From the NCBI GenBank assembly GCA_947176415.1, contig CAMWQJ010000009.1, forward strand, positions 1 through 44,670: DNA of 44,670 nucleotides, read 5' to 3'. The DNA comes from an uncultured Ruminococcus sp. Its GTDB lineage: Bacteria; Bacillota; Clostridia; Oscillospirales; Ruminococcaceae. Below are positions 27,246 through 35,579 of the stretch, one piece after another. The position numbers and the translations under genes were made by a program. Numbering within the stretch: position 1 is the first letter of the stretch; every line of letters starts with the position of its first letter. The notes under the pieces were generated by a model. The model searched no databases. It saw only the letters and a list, made by a program, of their open reading frames with translations, and was not told the origin of the DNA.

Positions 27246-27272
27246 AAAAACTCCGTGTTCTGCGGAGTTTTT
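27246..27272. terminator. bidirectional terminator of rnpB
   Basis: CTCCG (27251-27255) with CGGAG (27263-27267), extended by flanking A/T pairs, loop TGTTCTG, then TTTTT on the plus strand. The A run 27244-27250 gives TTTTTTT on the minus strand, serving the convergent small gene that ends at 27278. Confidence 0.9.
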
Positions 27273-27277
27273 CTTGT

Positions 27278-27529
27278 TTATATAAATGTTATAATCATTA
27301 CGGACAATGCAACCGCAATGCAGACGAGCAGAGAAATAAAAAGTCTCTTTTTCTTTGGTTTCCAGCGGTATTCAGGAATAATTCCCCTGATATACCTTTC
27401 CGCCTCCGCCCTTGAAATTTCGTTCGGAAGCTCTCTCACCTCGGGTCGCAGATAAAAAACTGCCCTCTCAAAATAAATGCTGTCTGGGTGGTTTATCTCG
27501 ACGATTTTTCTGTTGACACCTTTAATCAT
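27278..27529 (-). CDS. small single-pass membrane protein, 83 aa
   Basis: Residues 1-58 are charged and soluble (MIKGVNRKIVEINHPDSIYF, then YLRPEVRELP), followed by a basic KPKKKR stretch and one C-terminal membrane helix (about 62-82). This suggests a tail-anchored protein with the N-terminus in the cytoplasm. I recognise the start as one seen in uncharacterised Clostridia proteins, but know no function. AGGAGG seven bases before ATG 27529 is a strong ribosome site, and the gene ends at the rnpB terminator. It lies 54 bases downstream of the DNA glycosylase gene on the same strand and could share its transcript. Confidence 0.75.
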   Translation of the reverse strand: MIKGVNRKIVEINHPDSIYFERAVFYLRPEVRELPNEISRAEAERYIRGIIPEYRWKPKKKRLFISLLVCIAVALSVMIITFI

Positions 27530-27583
27530 AATTTTCCTCCTGAAAAAATATCTTCGGGAATATTATGGGAATCATTTCGGAAT

Positions 27584-28396
27584 TTATTCACTCAGGTTAC
27601 GCATATAGTGAAAAAGATACTGCTGTGCTATGCCCTGATTTTCTTCAATATATTCGGGAAAACCGTTTGGATAGTATTTTTCGAGAACTCTTTTTATCCA
27701 TACGTCAACTGGGAAAGCCTCTGTCCTGTGCATTCCGAAAAGAAGAACGCATTCCGCAACTTTTGCCCCTACACCGCAGATTTTTTTGAGTTCAGCCCTT
27801 GCCTCGCAAATCGGCATTGCGGAAATTTTTTCAAGACTGACTTCGCCCTCCGCAACTTTCCGTGAAGCGTCGTATATATACCTTGCACGGAATCCGCTAC
27901 GCAGATAGCCGAGACTTTCGGGCGTTTCGGAAGAGAGATTTTCGGCAGTCGGAAAAATTCCCCCGTAATGTCCGCAGAGACGGTCGATAATGCCTTTGAT
28001 TCGGGGAATATTGTTATTCTGCGATATTATGAAAGAAACAAGGCATTCCCAGCTGTCCTGACGGAGAAGCCTTATTCCGCCCGCAAATTCGCAAGCCTTT
28101 TTCAGCGTTTTGTCTTCGGAAAACTGTTTTTTGAGTTCGGAATAATCCGTGCCGAAATCAAAGTAGTCATACCAGATATCATTAAAAGTTTTTTCGTCAG
28201 TGTCGTGAAAAATAAACTTGTTTCCGTCAGTCTGCGAGACGGTAAGCGGAGTGTTGAGAAAATGCCCCGTGTAAGTGCATGGATAGTCCGAGGGGATTTT
28301 TTTCCAGCGGAAAGCCTGTCCGCAGTCGAGGGTCTCGTCAAGGTCGAAATCATCGGCAGAGACGATAACGTCATTGCTTTTAACATAATAATCCAT
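27584..28396 (-). CDS. 8-oxoguanine-type DNA glycosylase (OGG/AlkA superfamily)
   Basis: Base-excision repair enzyme that removes oxidised purines. The 270 aa protein has an OGG N-terminal domain (about 1-100, including LDCGQAFRW). A helix-hairpin-helix-GPD domain follows: FIISQNNNI, LKKICGVGAKVAECVLLFG, AFPVDVWIKRV. Lys212 in GVGAK matches the Schiff-base Lys of OGG1, and Asp231 in PVDVW matches the conserved catalytic Asp, so it should be a bifunctional glycosylase/lyase. AAAGGAG lies eight bases upstream of ATG 28396. It is divergent from the TPM-domain lipoprotein gene. An alkylpurine glycosylase is less likely given the Lys. Confidence 0.9.
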   Translation of the reverse strand: MDYYVKSNDVIVSADDFDLDETLDCGQAFRWKKIPSDYPCTYTGHFLNTPLTVSQTDGNKFIFHDTDEKTFNDIWYDYFDFGTDYSELKKQFSEDKTLKKACEFAGGIRLLRQDSWECLVSFIISQNNNIPRIKGIIDRLCGHYGGIFPTAENLSSETPESLGYLRSGFRARYIYDASRKVAEGEVSLEKISAMPICEARAELKKICGVGAKVAECVLLFGMHRTEAFPVDVWIKRVLEKYYPNGFPEYIEENQGIAQQYLFHYMRNLSE

Positions 28397-28442
28397 AGTT
28401 TTGCTCCTTTATGAAATTTTTGTGAAAAATCAACGAAAAGAC

Positions 28443-28471
28443 TTGATTTTTCTGTTATATTATATTAAAAT
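28443..28471 (+). promoter_or_regulatory. putative promoter of the TPM-domain lipoprotein gene
   Basis: TTGATT (28443-28448), 17-base spacer, TAAAAT (28466-28471). It lies inside a very AT-rich stretch that also forms an imperfect inverted repeat (28454-28488), so chance matches are possible. Confidence 0.5.
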
Positions 28472-28499
28472 ATTATTTATATTATAACAGTCAGGATTG

Positions 28500-29060
28500 A
28501 TGTTTTTGAAAAAAGGTTTTTTTATTATATGCTTTTCGGTTTTTGTTTTTACTTTGCTTTTCGGCTGTTCGGGAAAAGTCCCTGAAATGAACAGCACGGA
28601 AAGAAGTTCCGAGAAAGCAGAGACAACTACGGAAACAACGACTTTAACCACCGTTCCGCCTCTGAAACACACAAAGGGTAAATATATTTACGATAACGCA
28701 AAGATTTTCGGAAAATCCGACTATAACGATATAAACGACTATATCGGCGGTCTGTGCGAGGAGTCTGAAATTAATATTGCCGTCGTAACCGAGAACGATA
28801 TTAACGGCGAAAAACCTGAAAATTTCGCCAGAAAACGCTACAAAGAACTGTTTGACGGCAACGGCGACGGAATGCTCTTGCTTATAAATAATGATACAAA
28901 AGTTGATTATCTTTACAAAAGCGGAATATGCGAGGAGAATATTTCCGAAGAGGACGAAAAAAATGCTTTTTATACGGCAACGAGGGAGATTGTGGAGGGG
29001 GATTATAAATCGGCTGTCATCTGTATTATAAAACTTGCTGAAAACTGCATTTCGGGATAA
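28500..29060 (+). CDS. TPM-domain lipoprotein
   Basis: A 186 aa secreted lipoprotein. A basic start and hydrophobic segment end in the lipobox LFGC (Cys23), followed by a Ser/Thr/Glu-rich linker (about 25-50). A TPM domain (about 58-180) follows: YIYDNAKIFGKSDYNDIN, INIAVVTENDI, NGDGMLLLINNDTKVDYLY. TPM domains occur in YgcG-like and photosystem-repair proteins and some have phosphatase activity; the role here is unknown. ATG 28500 is used, but TTG 28506 is also possible because AGGA (28493-28496) is nine bases before it and it would give a more standard signal peptide (KKGFFII). It is followed by relQ, which has its own promoter. Confidence 0.82.
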   Translation: MFLKKGFFIICFSVFVFTLLFGCSGKVPEMNSTERSSEKAETTTETTTLTTVPPLKHTKGKYIYDNAKIFGKSDYNDINDYIGGLCEESEINIAVVTENDINGEKPENFARKRYKELFDGNGDGMLLLINNDTKVDYLYKSGICEENISEEDEKNAFYTATREIVEGDYKSAVICIIKLAENCISG

Positions 29061-29099
29061 AATCCGACATAACAGACGAAAATAAGACTTTTTTCGCTG

Positions 29100-29127
29100 T
29101 TGACTTTTCTGCTGTATGTGGTATAAT
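29100..29127 (+). promoter_or_regulatory. promoter of relQ
   Basis: TTGACT (29100-29105), 16-base spacer, perfect TATAAT (29122-29127). The start codon 29159 follows with a strong AAAGGAGG site. Confidence 0.78.
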
Positions 29128-29158
29128 CAAATAACTGTCTGCAAAAGGAGGAACTAAT

Positions 29159-29854
29159 ATGAGTGATATGGAAATGTTTTCAGATGTGATTGACAATCTG
29201 CCCGTACTGGCAAGGGAAAATCCGGACTCCGTAAAAGAGAGAATAACAGGTCTTTTCTTTGATTTTCTCGAATTATCGCACATTTATGACTCGGCAATAG
29301 AAGTTGTAAAGACCTATCTGAATATCCTTGACAGCGAATTTAAAGTTAAATTTCAGCGGAATCCGATACATTCCATAGAAAGCCGTCTAAAGTCTCCGCA
29401 GTCGATAATCGGCAAGCTACAGAAGAAAGAACTGCCGATTACTCCTGAGTCGGCAAGGAAAAATCTGCTTGATATTGCCGGAATACGTGTCACGTGTTGT
29501 TATATAAGCGACATATACAGCCTTGTGGATATGCTCTGCCGTCGTGACGACTTCACGATAATAAAGAAAAAAGATTACATAAAAAAACCAAAGCCGAGCG
29601 GTTACAGAAGTTATCACCTTATAATAAACGTTCCTGTGTGGCTTTCGTCAAAAAAAGAATACGCACCTGTCGAAATTCAGATAAGGACTATAGCAATGGA
29701 TTTCTGGGCAAGTCTCGAACATCAGCTTAAATATAAGCCGTCCGCTTCGATAACGCCCGAAATTTCGGAAGAACTGCGGGAATGTGCAGAGAAGATAGCC
29801 GAGACGGATATTCAGATGCAGAAGATTTTTAACGAAATAAACGACCTTGACTGA
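29159..29854 (+). CDS. relQ: GTP pyrophosphokinase, RelQ-type small alarmone synthetase
   Basis: It makes the alarmone (p)ppGpp from ATP and GDP or GTP. The protein is 231 aa and consists of a synthetase domain alone, with no hydrolase or TGS domain, so it is a small alarmone synthetase. Key motifs are DIAGIRVTCCY, KPKPSGYRSYHLI (substrate-binding loop) and VEIQIRTIAMDFWASLEHQLKYK with the catalytic Glu. Length and motifs favour RelQ (YjbM) over RelP. Synthesis by such enzymes is mainly set by their expression; the gene has its own promoter and terminator, hence independent control. Confidence 0.93.
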   Translation: MSDMEMFSDVIDNLPVLARENPDSVKERITGLFFDFLELSHIYDSAIEVVKTYLNILDSEFKVKFQRNPIHSIESRLKSPQSIIGKLQKKELPITPESARKNLLDIAGIRVTCCYISDIYSLVDMLCRRDDFTIIKKKDYIKKPKPSGYRSYHLIINVPVWLSSKKEYAPVEIQIRTIAMDFWASLEHQLKYKPSASITPEISEELRECAEKIAETDIQMQKIFNEINDLD

Positions 29855-29871
29855 ATCATTATACAAAAAAT

Positions 29872-29898
29872 TGACCTCGGAAAAAGGTCATTTTTTTT
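29872..29898. terminator. bidirectional terminator between relQ and znuB
   Basis: TGACCT (29872-29877) with AGGTCA (29885-29890), seven-base loop, eight T after it on the plus strand and six A before it (29865-29870), which give a T run on the minus strand. The znuB stop codon (29888-29890) lies inside the stem. Confidence 0.88.
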
Positions 29899-30730
29899 GT
29901 CCCGAAAACGAGGAAATAAGGCTGAATATAAAGAAAACAACGATATTTGCAGTTACGATTGTTGCACCGACAGGCGTGCCGAAAAGAAGTGAGATAAAAA
30001 AGCCTGTCCCTGAGCAGACTACCGAGATAACCGCCGAGCAGAGAATAACGCTTTTGAAACTCCTGAAAATACGCATTGCCGTTATGGCAGGGAAAATAAT
30101 AAGTGCAGAGATAATCAGCGAGCCTACAAGTTTCATTGCAAGTACAATAATAAGGGCAGTTATAATTGCGATAATCAGATTATAGATTTCGGAATTTATT
30201 CCCGTGGCTTTTGAGAAATTCTCGTCAAAAGTAACGGCGAAAATTTTATTGTAGAAAAGCACAAAAACACAGAGTACCACGGCGGAAAGTCCCATACACA
30301 GCATAACGTCCGACTTGTCGAGAGTGAGAATCGAAGTCGAGCCGAAAAGCGTACTGCAAACGTCACCGGCGATATTTGCCGACTGCGAAAACATATTTAT
30401 AAGCATATACCCGACCGCCAGAGCTCCGACCGAAATCATAGCTATCACGGCATCGCCTTTTATTTTCGTATTCTGCCCCGTCCGCAAAAGAAGTACCGCA
30501 GAAAGAACCGTCAGCGGAATTACTATAATCATTTGATTTGTTATTCCCGTGACTGTGGCAACCGCCGTTGCTCCGAAAGCCACGTGCGAAAGACCGTCAC
30601 CGATAAATGAAAATCTTTTGAGGACGAGCGTTACTCCGAGCAATGAGGCACACAAGGCAACGAGAAGTGCAACGGTAAGGGCATATCTGACTATCGGAAA
30701 TTCAAAGTAATATGCGATTTTTTCAAGCAT
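29888..30730 (-). CDS. znuB: zinc-type metal ABC transporter, permease
   Basis: A 280 aa membrane subunit of the ABC-3 family (ZnuB/MntB/AdcB) with about eight hydrophobic segments. The family pattern VLKRFSFIGDGLSHVAFGA is near residue 37, followed by a cytoplasmic coupling region and GSLIISALIIFPAITAMRIF. It pairs with the ATPase encoded just upstream. ATG 30730 is set by GGAGG nine bases upstream and overlaps the end of znuC by eight bases; a longer in-frame start at 30769 lies inside znuC. The stop lies in the terminator shared with relQ. Zinc is favoured by the solute-binding protein, but manganese cannot be excluded. Confidence 0.9.
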   Translation of the reverse strand: MLEKIAYYFEFPIVRYALTVALLVALCASLLGVTLVLKRFSFIGDGLSHVAFGATAVATVTGITNQMIIVIPLTVLSAVLLLRTGQNTKIKGDAVIAMISVGALAVGYMLINMFSQSANIAGDVCSTLFGSTSILTLDKSDVMLCMGLSAVVLCVFVLFYNKIFAVTFDENFSKATGINSEIYNLIIAIITALIIVLAMKLVGSLIISALIIFPAITAMRIFRSFKSVILCSAVISVVCSGTGFFISLLFGTPVGATIVTANIVVFFIFSLISSFSGQKK

Positions 30731-31442
30731 TTTTTCCGCCCTCCGTTTCGATAAATTCAAGACCCGCACTGCTGTTTAGATAGTTTGTCTTTGTCCCGAA
30801 AAACAGCTGTTTTTTACTACCTATGTGAAGAATGTGTGAGGCGTATTTAAGGGCGGAATTAAGGTCGTGCGAAACCATTATTATAGTTATTCCCTCACGG
30901 TTAAGCGAGGCGATTAATTCATATAAATTCGTTTGTGCCTTTGGGTCGAGAGCCGTAACGGGTTCGTCAAGGAGAAGCATTTTTCTTGTCGCACACAACG
31001 CCCTTGCGAGCAGAACCCTCTGTTGCTGACCGCCTGAGAGTTCACGGTAACACCTGTTGGCGAGGTGGTTTATGTGGAGTTTTTCCATTGTTTTTTCGGC
31101 AAGTTTTTTTTCGTACTTGTTGTAGAACGGTCGCAGACCGCATTTTGCAAGACAACCCGAAAGAACGATTTCACGCACCGAAGCAGGAAAATCCCTCTGT
31201 ACAGAAGTCTGCTGTGGAAGATAGCCGATTTCTTTTGCGGAGAAATCACCGCACCACTCTATTTCTCCGCTGACTTGCGGACGGAGACCGAGAAAAGCCT
31301 TTATAAGCGTACTCTTGCCCGAGCCGTTTTCGCCGAGAATGCAGAGATAATCGCCCTCACTGACGGTAAAGTCCAGCCCCTCGGTTACAATTCCGTCCTC
31401 ATAGCCGAGCGTGGCGTTTCTGCAAATAATCTGCCTGCCCAT
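30723..31442 (-). CDS. znuC: zinc-type metal ABC transporter, ATP-binding protein
   Basis: A 239 aa ABC ATPase. Walker A is GENGSGKST (about 37-45), the Q-loop YLPQQT, signature LSGGQQQR, Walker B MLLLDEP and switch His SHD. It powers metal import with the ZnuB-type permease; the ZnuC/MntA subfamily fit rests on operon context. The start ATG overlaps the TGA of znuA by one base (TGATG), and the end overlaps znuB, so the three genes are translationally coupled. Confidence 0.92.
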   Translation of the reverse strand: MGRQIICRNATLGYEDGIVTEGLDFTVSEGDYLCILGENGSGKSTLIKAFLGLRPQVSGEIEWCGDFSAKEIGYLPQQTSVQRDFPASVREIVLSGCLAKCGLRPFYNKYEKKLAEKTMEKLHINHLANRCYRELSGGQQQRVLLARALCATRKMLLLDEPVTALDPKAQTNLYELIASLNREGITIIMVSHDLNSALKYASHILHIGSKKQLFFGTKTNYLNSSAGLEFIETEGGKNA

Positions 31443-32410
31443 CAGTTCAGTACCTCTTTCAGCACATCAAGGTTTTCCCTCATGACTGATAAATAGCTTG
31501 TGCCGTTTTCCGCCTGTTTTTCGGTAACCGATTGTATCGAGTCAAGAGTTATGATATTCTGATTTTTGGACTCTGTAGCGGATATTATCGCCTCTGCAAC
31601 GGAAAAATCCGACCCCTCTATAGTAAAAATATTTTCTGTGCCGAGTTCATTTATTTTATCTGCAATAAAAGTTATCGTCTCGAAACTTGCTTCCGTTTCG
31701 GCACTGCACCCCGAAAAAACCGCATAGTAGTCAAGACCATAATCGTCCGTCAGATACCTGAAAGGAAAGCGGTCGCCGAATATAAGGGTTTTTTCTTTGA
31801 CGTCCGAGAGTGCCGATTTATAGTCGCTGTCGAGTGCCTGTAACTTTTCCGTGTAGGTGTCGAGATTTGCCGAATATTCCGCAGAATTGTAGGGGTCTAT
31901 ATCGGAAATTGCGTCTGCAACAGCACCGCAGAGAATTTCAGCGTTGCCGAGTGAAAGCCATATGTGTTCATCAAATTCAGGCTCGCTGTTTTCGTCGTCG
32001 TCATACTCCATGCCCTTCTTGTATTCCTCCGTCTTTGCGTGACTGCCGAGCGAATCGAGCAGGCTTATTGCTTTCATATTCTTGTTTTTCGCCTGTTTTA
32101 CGGCACTTTCTGCCCATTGGTCAGACTCTCCGCCGATGTATATGAACAGGTCGCAGGAAGAAATTTTAACCATATCGTCCATTGTAGGCTGATAGCTGTG
32201 CATATCCGAGCCGTTGCCGAGAAGATAAGTAATCTCAAAATCCGCCGTATTTTCGCCGATAATCTCTTTTACCCAGTCGTAAGCGGAAAAGACAGTGCAG
32301 ACGATTTTTTTCCTGTCATTTTTATTTACAGCCTCCGCAGAACTGCAACCGGCAAGAACGCACGTTCCGAGAGAACAGCACACAGCGAGTGAAATAATTT
32401 TCCTGAACAT
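31442..32410 (-). CDS. znuA: zinc-type metal ABC transporter, solute-binding lipoprotein
   Basis: A 322 aa cluster A-I binding protein tethered by lipid at Cys22 (lipobox LAGC). Metal-ligand regions are HSYQPTMDD (first His) and DEHIWLS (second His). The third is GDRFPFRYLTDDYG, where an Asp or Arg stands in place of the His often seen; EGSDFSV is the fourth. The loop before the second His is acidic (DDDENSEPEFDEH) instead of His-rich as in E. coli ZnuA. ATG 32410 has GGAGG seven bases upstream; an in-frame start at 32434 has no site. It is the first gene of the operon, under a perfect promoter with a Fur-family operator. Confidence 0.88.
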   Translation of the reverse strand: MFRKIISLAVCCSLGTCVLAGCSSAEAVNKNDRKKIVCTVFSAYDWVKEIIGENTADFEITYLLGNGSDMHSYQPTMDDMVKISSCDLFIYIGGESDQWAESAVKQAKNKNMKAISLLDSLGSHAKTEEYKKGMEYDDDENSEPEFDEHIWLSLGNAEILCGAVADAISDIDPYNSAEYSANLDTYTEKLQALDSDYKSALSDVKEKTLIFGDRFPFRYLTDDYGLDYYAVFSGCSAETEASFETITFIADKINELGTENIFTIEGSDFSVAEAIISATESKNQNIITLDSIQSVTEKQAENGTSYLSVMRENLDVLKEVLN

Positions 32411-32459
32411 AAAAAACCTCCGAAAAACAGGCACACCGCAGAACGATAAGCCCTGAATA

Positions 32460-32486
32460 TGAAAATGAAAATCATTATCAATTTCA
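32460..32486. promoter_or_regulatory. Fur-family operator (Zur/Fur box) of the znu operon
   Basis: The core TGAAAATCATTATCA (32466-32480) differs at one position from the classical 7-1-7 Fur box TGATAAT-N-ATTATCA. It is extended to a 27-base inverted repeat centred on C32473, beginning TGAAA and ending TTTCA. It covers the region just downstream of the -10 box, around the transcription start, so a bound Fur-family repressor would block transcription. Given the transporter, a zinc-sensing Zur is the expected regulator. Confidence 0.75.
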
Positions 32487-32487
32487 G

Positions 32488-32516
32488 ATTATACCACATA
32501 TGCAGTGTGCTGTCAA
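32488..32516 (-). promoter_or_regulatory. consensus sigma-A promoter of the znu operon
   Basis: On the minus strand TTGACA (32516-32511), 17-base spacer and TATAAT (32493-32488), all perfect. The predicted start near 32481 falls in the Fur-family operator. No hairpin terminator is visible between the asnB stop (32545) and this promoter. Confidence 0.9.
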
Positions 32517-32544
32517 GGGGGTTTTGAAAAAAATTCAGATTATA

Positions 32545-34125
32545 TTATTTTCCGCTTGCTCCGTAGTTTGAGAGAACTCTCGCCGAGGGGTCGTTTACAT
32601 TACAGCCCTCCCAGTTTTTGTTAGGCATCCAGAAGTCTATAACCATTTCACTCTGTTCAGGATAGTATTTTTCAAATATTTCACGATACAGGAGAGACTC
32701 CTTTGTAAATGGTCTTGCGTGGGTGAATTTCTGTGATTTTTCGGAAAATTCTTCATCTGTATACTGATTTTCGGCATATTCTTTCAGATAGTCAACCATC
32801 GAATGTCCTACAGCGTCTGAGAACGCAGCCTTTTCCCTGTAAAGAATATCGTGTGGCAGATAATCGCCCTCAAAGGCATGACGGAGAAGATATTTTCCTT
32901 TGTTGTATTTATTCATTTTCATTTCGGGGTCTATTGCCATAACATATTTTACAAAATCCAAGTCACCAAACGGCACTCTCGCCTCAAGGGAGTTTACGGA
33001 TATACACCTGTCGGCACGAAGTACGTCGTACATATGTAACTCTTTTACCCTTTTGACTGACTCTTGCTGGAACTCTTCAGCAGACGGGGCAAAGTCTGTA
33101 TACTTGTATCCGAAAAGCTCGTCAGAAATTTCACCCGTCAGGAGTACACGCACGTCCGTCTGTTCGTGAATGGCTTTGCAGAGAAGATACATTCCCATGC
33201 TCGCACGGATTGTTGTTATATCGTAAGTGCCGAGGAGCTGAATAACGGTTTCGAGTGCGGAAATAACGTCGTCCTTTGTGATGATTACTTCTGTGTGTTC
33301 ACTGCCGATATAGTCGGCAACCTGTTTTGCATAGCGTAAATCTATAGCATCGGTGTTCATACCTATTGCAAATGTGCGTATAGGTTTATTGCTTTTTCGC
33401 TGTGCGACTGCACATACAAGCGAGGAATCGAGACCACCCGAAAGCAGAAAACCCACTTTTGCATCGGCGGAAAGTCTTTTTTCTATGCCGGTAACAAGTT
33501 TGTCGTGAATGTTTTTGCAGACCGTTCCCAAATCATCATGAATGACTTCTTTTACTTCTGTCACATCACAATAGCAGACGAATTTTCCGTCCTTGTAATA
33601 ATGACCCGTCGGAAAAGGCATGATTTTTTTAACTATGCCTGTTAAATTTTTTGCCTCGCTTGCAAATACAATTGTGTTTTCCTCGTCATAGCCGTAATAA
33701 AGCGGACGTATTCCTATAGGGTCTCTCGCAGCGACAAAGCTGTGATTTTCGGCATCATAGATAATGCACGCAAATTCAGCGTCAAGCGTTTTGAACATCT
33801 CAACGCCCATTTCCTTATAAAGAGGCAGAAGAATTTCGCAGTCGCTGTCGCTTCTAAATTTATAACCCTTTTTTATGAGTTCTTCCCTTATTGGCAGGAA
33901 TCCGTAAATCTCGCCGTTGCAGACAATATAATTTCCATCGAGTTCAAACGGTTGCATTCCCTCAGGGGTGAGACCCATAATGGAAAGTCTCTGAAAGCCT
34001 AATATTCCGTCCTTTATATCGATAATGCGACAGTCGTCAGGACCTCTTGAAACAGTCGCCGAAAGACCTTTTTCAACTTTTTCAATACTGCCTGATTTTC
34101 CGCAGTAACCCATAATTGTACACAT
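32545..34125 (-). CDS. asnB: asparagine synthase (glutamine-hydrolysing)
   Basis: It makes asparagine from aspartate, ATP and glutamine. The 526 aa protein has an N-terminal class II amidotransferase domain with nucleophile Cys2 (MCTIMGYCG) and NGEIYG, and a synthetase domain with the ATP loop LLSGGLDSSL (near 228). The length and the start with Cys as second residue are typical of AsnB. GAGGAAAA lies nine bases upstream of ATG 34125, and the gene follows purF by 18 bases. It is the last gene of the gltB-led nitrogen operon, where it uses glutamine nitrogen. It would fall under the antitermination control proposed for that operon. Confidence 0.95.
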   Translation of the reverse strand: MCTIMGYCGKSGSIEKVEKGLSATVSRGPDDCRIIDIKDGILGFQRLSIMGLTPEGMQPFELDGNYIVCNGEIYGFLPIREELIKKGYKFRSDSDCEILLPLYKEMGVEMFKTLDAEFACIIYDAENHSFVAARDPIGIRPLYYGYDEENTIVFASEAKNLTGIVKKIMPFPTGHYYKDGKFVCYCDVTEVKEVIHDDLGTVCKNIHDKLVTGIEKRLSADAKVGFLLSGGLDSSLVCAVAQRKSNKPIRTFAIGMNTDAIDLRYAKQVADYIGSEHTEVIITKDDVISALETVIQLLGTYDITTIRASMGMYLLCKAIHEQTDVRVLLTGEISDELFGYKYTDFAPSAEEFQQESVKRVKELHMYDVLRADRCISVNSLEARVPFGDLDFVKYVMAIDPEMKMNKYNKGKYLLRHAFEGDYLPHDILYREKAAFSDAVGHSMVDYLKEYAENQYTDEEFSEKSQKFTHARPFTKESLLYREIFEKYYPEQSEMVIDFWMPNKNWEGCNVNDPSARVLSNYGASGK

Positions 34126-34143
34126 AATATTTTCCTCGATTCT

Positions 34144-35565
34144 TTATCTGTGAATTTTTTCGTCAAATTTATTTTTACAGCTTGCACCCGAAACGTCAAG
34201 CGGATATTTTCCCGAAAAACAGCCGTTGCAGAAGCCGTCCTCACTGTCAATAAGCCGACCGAGCGACTCAACGGGAAGATATGCGAGCGAGTCCGCCCCG
34301 ATATATTCCGCAATTTCCGCTATACTTTTATGGTGACAGGCTATGAGATTTTCTTCCGAATCTATATCCGTTCCGAAGTGGCATGAATGGATAAAAGGCG
34401 GAGACGATATACGGACGTGAACTTCCTTTGCACCAGCCTCACGCAGAAGCCTTACTATCCTTGCACATGTAGTGCCACGCACTATGGAATCGTCAATCAT
34501 AACAACACGTTTTCCGCAGATTGTTTCTTTTATGACATTCAGCTTTATTTTTACAGCACTTTCACGCTGATTCTGCGACGGCTGAATAAAACTCCGTCCG
34601 ATATATTTGTTTTTTATAAAGCCCGTGCCGTACGGAATACCGCTTGCCCTTGAATAGCCAAGACCTGCGTCAAGTCCCGAATCAGGAACGCCTATAACGA
34701 TATCGGCATTGACGGGACTGCTTTCCCACAGAATTTCTCCTGCTTTAAGTCTCGCCGTGTGAACGGACTTTCCTTCTATAACGGAATCAGGTCTTGCAAA
34801 ATAGATATACTCAAATATGCAGATGTTTTCTTTTTTACGGCAGTGAGTGGTGACGGAATGCAGTCCCTCGTCGTTTATAACGACTATTTCGCCCGCCCTC
34901 ACATCACGGAGAAATTTTGCACCTACAGTATCCAATGCACACGATTCCGAGGCTACGACATATGCACCATCGCCCGTAACGCCTATGCACAGCGGTCTGA
35001 AACCGTCGGGGTCTCTGAATGCAATAAGCTTTGTTGCGGTCATGAGTATGCACGAATAAGCCCCTTTTATGTTTGGTATGGCTCTTTCCACAGCCTCTTC
35101 CGTTGACGAACATTCAAGGCGTTCCCTTACTATCGAATAGGCTATTGCCTCCGTATCCGAAGTGCCATGAAATATAGCTCCCGACAGTTCAAAAGACCTG
35201 CGGAGTTCTTCCGTATTTATCAGGTTACCGTTGTGAACGAGAGCCATATTTCCCTTTATATGACGTATGACAAGCGGTTGTATGTTGTTGTGATTGTGTC
35301 CGCCAGAGGTGGAATATCTGACGTGTCCGACCGCCATATTTCCCGTGCCGAGTCTGTCGAGTTCCTTACGGCTGAAAACTTCCGAGACAAGACCGTCCGC
35401 TTTTTTATGTGAAAATACACCGTCATCGCATACGGCTATACCACAGCTTTCTTGTCCTCTGTGCTGGAGTGCATAAAGTCCGAAATATACGGACGAAGCG
35501 ACATCAGCCGTCTTTTTTTCCCATATTCCGAAAACTCCGCATTCCTCGTGCATTTCGTCAAACAT
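34144..35565 (-). CDS. purF: amidophosphoribosyltransferase
   Basis: It transfers the glutamine amide to PRPP, the first committed step of purine synthesis. The 473 aa protein has a short propeptide MFDEMHEE before nucleophile Cys9 (ECGVFGIW). The class II amidotransferase domain contains YALQHRGQESCGIA and RYSTSGG, and the phosphoribosyltransferase domain contains VVMIDDSIVRGTTC. Cys residues in ICIFEY, HSCHFG and CNGCFSGKYP fit the iron-sulphur-cluster type known from B. subtilis. ATG 35565 lies 14 bases after the ANTAR gene. It stands apart from other purine genes, inside a nitrogen operon, so its expression appears tied to nitrogen status. Confidence 0.95.
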   Translation of the reverse strand: MFDEMHEECGVFGIWEKKTADVASSVYFGLYALQHRGQESCGIAVCDDGVFSHKKADGLVSEVFSRKELDRLGTGNMAVGHVRYSTSGGHNHNNIQPLVIRHIKGNMALVHNGNLINTEELRRSFELSGAIFHGTSDTEAIAYSIVRERLECSSTEEAVERAIPNIKGAYSCILMTATKLIAFRDPDGFRPLCIGVTGDGAYVVASESCALDTVGAKFLRDVRAGEIVVINDEGLHSVTTHCRKKENICIFEYIYFARPDSVIEGKSVHTARLKAGEILWESSPVNADIVIGVPDSGLDAGLGYSRASGIPYGTGFIKNKYIGRSFIQPSQNQRESAVKIKLNVIKETICGKRVVMIDDSIVRGTTCARIVRLLREAGAKEVHVRISSPPFIHSCHFGTDIDSEENLIACHHKSIAEIAEYIGADSLAYLPVESLGRLIDSEDGFCNGCFSGKYPLDVSGASCKNKFDEKIHR

Positions 35566-35579
35566 AGATATTACCGCCT

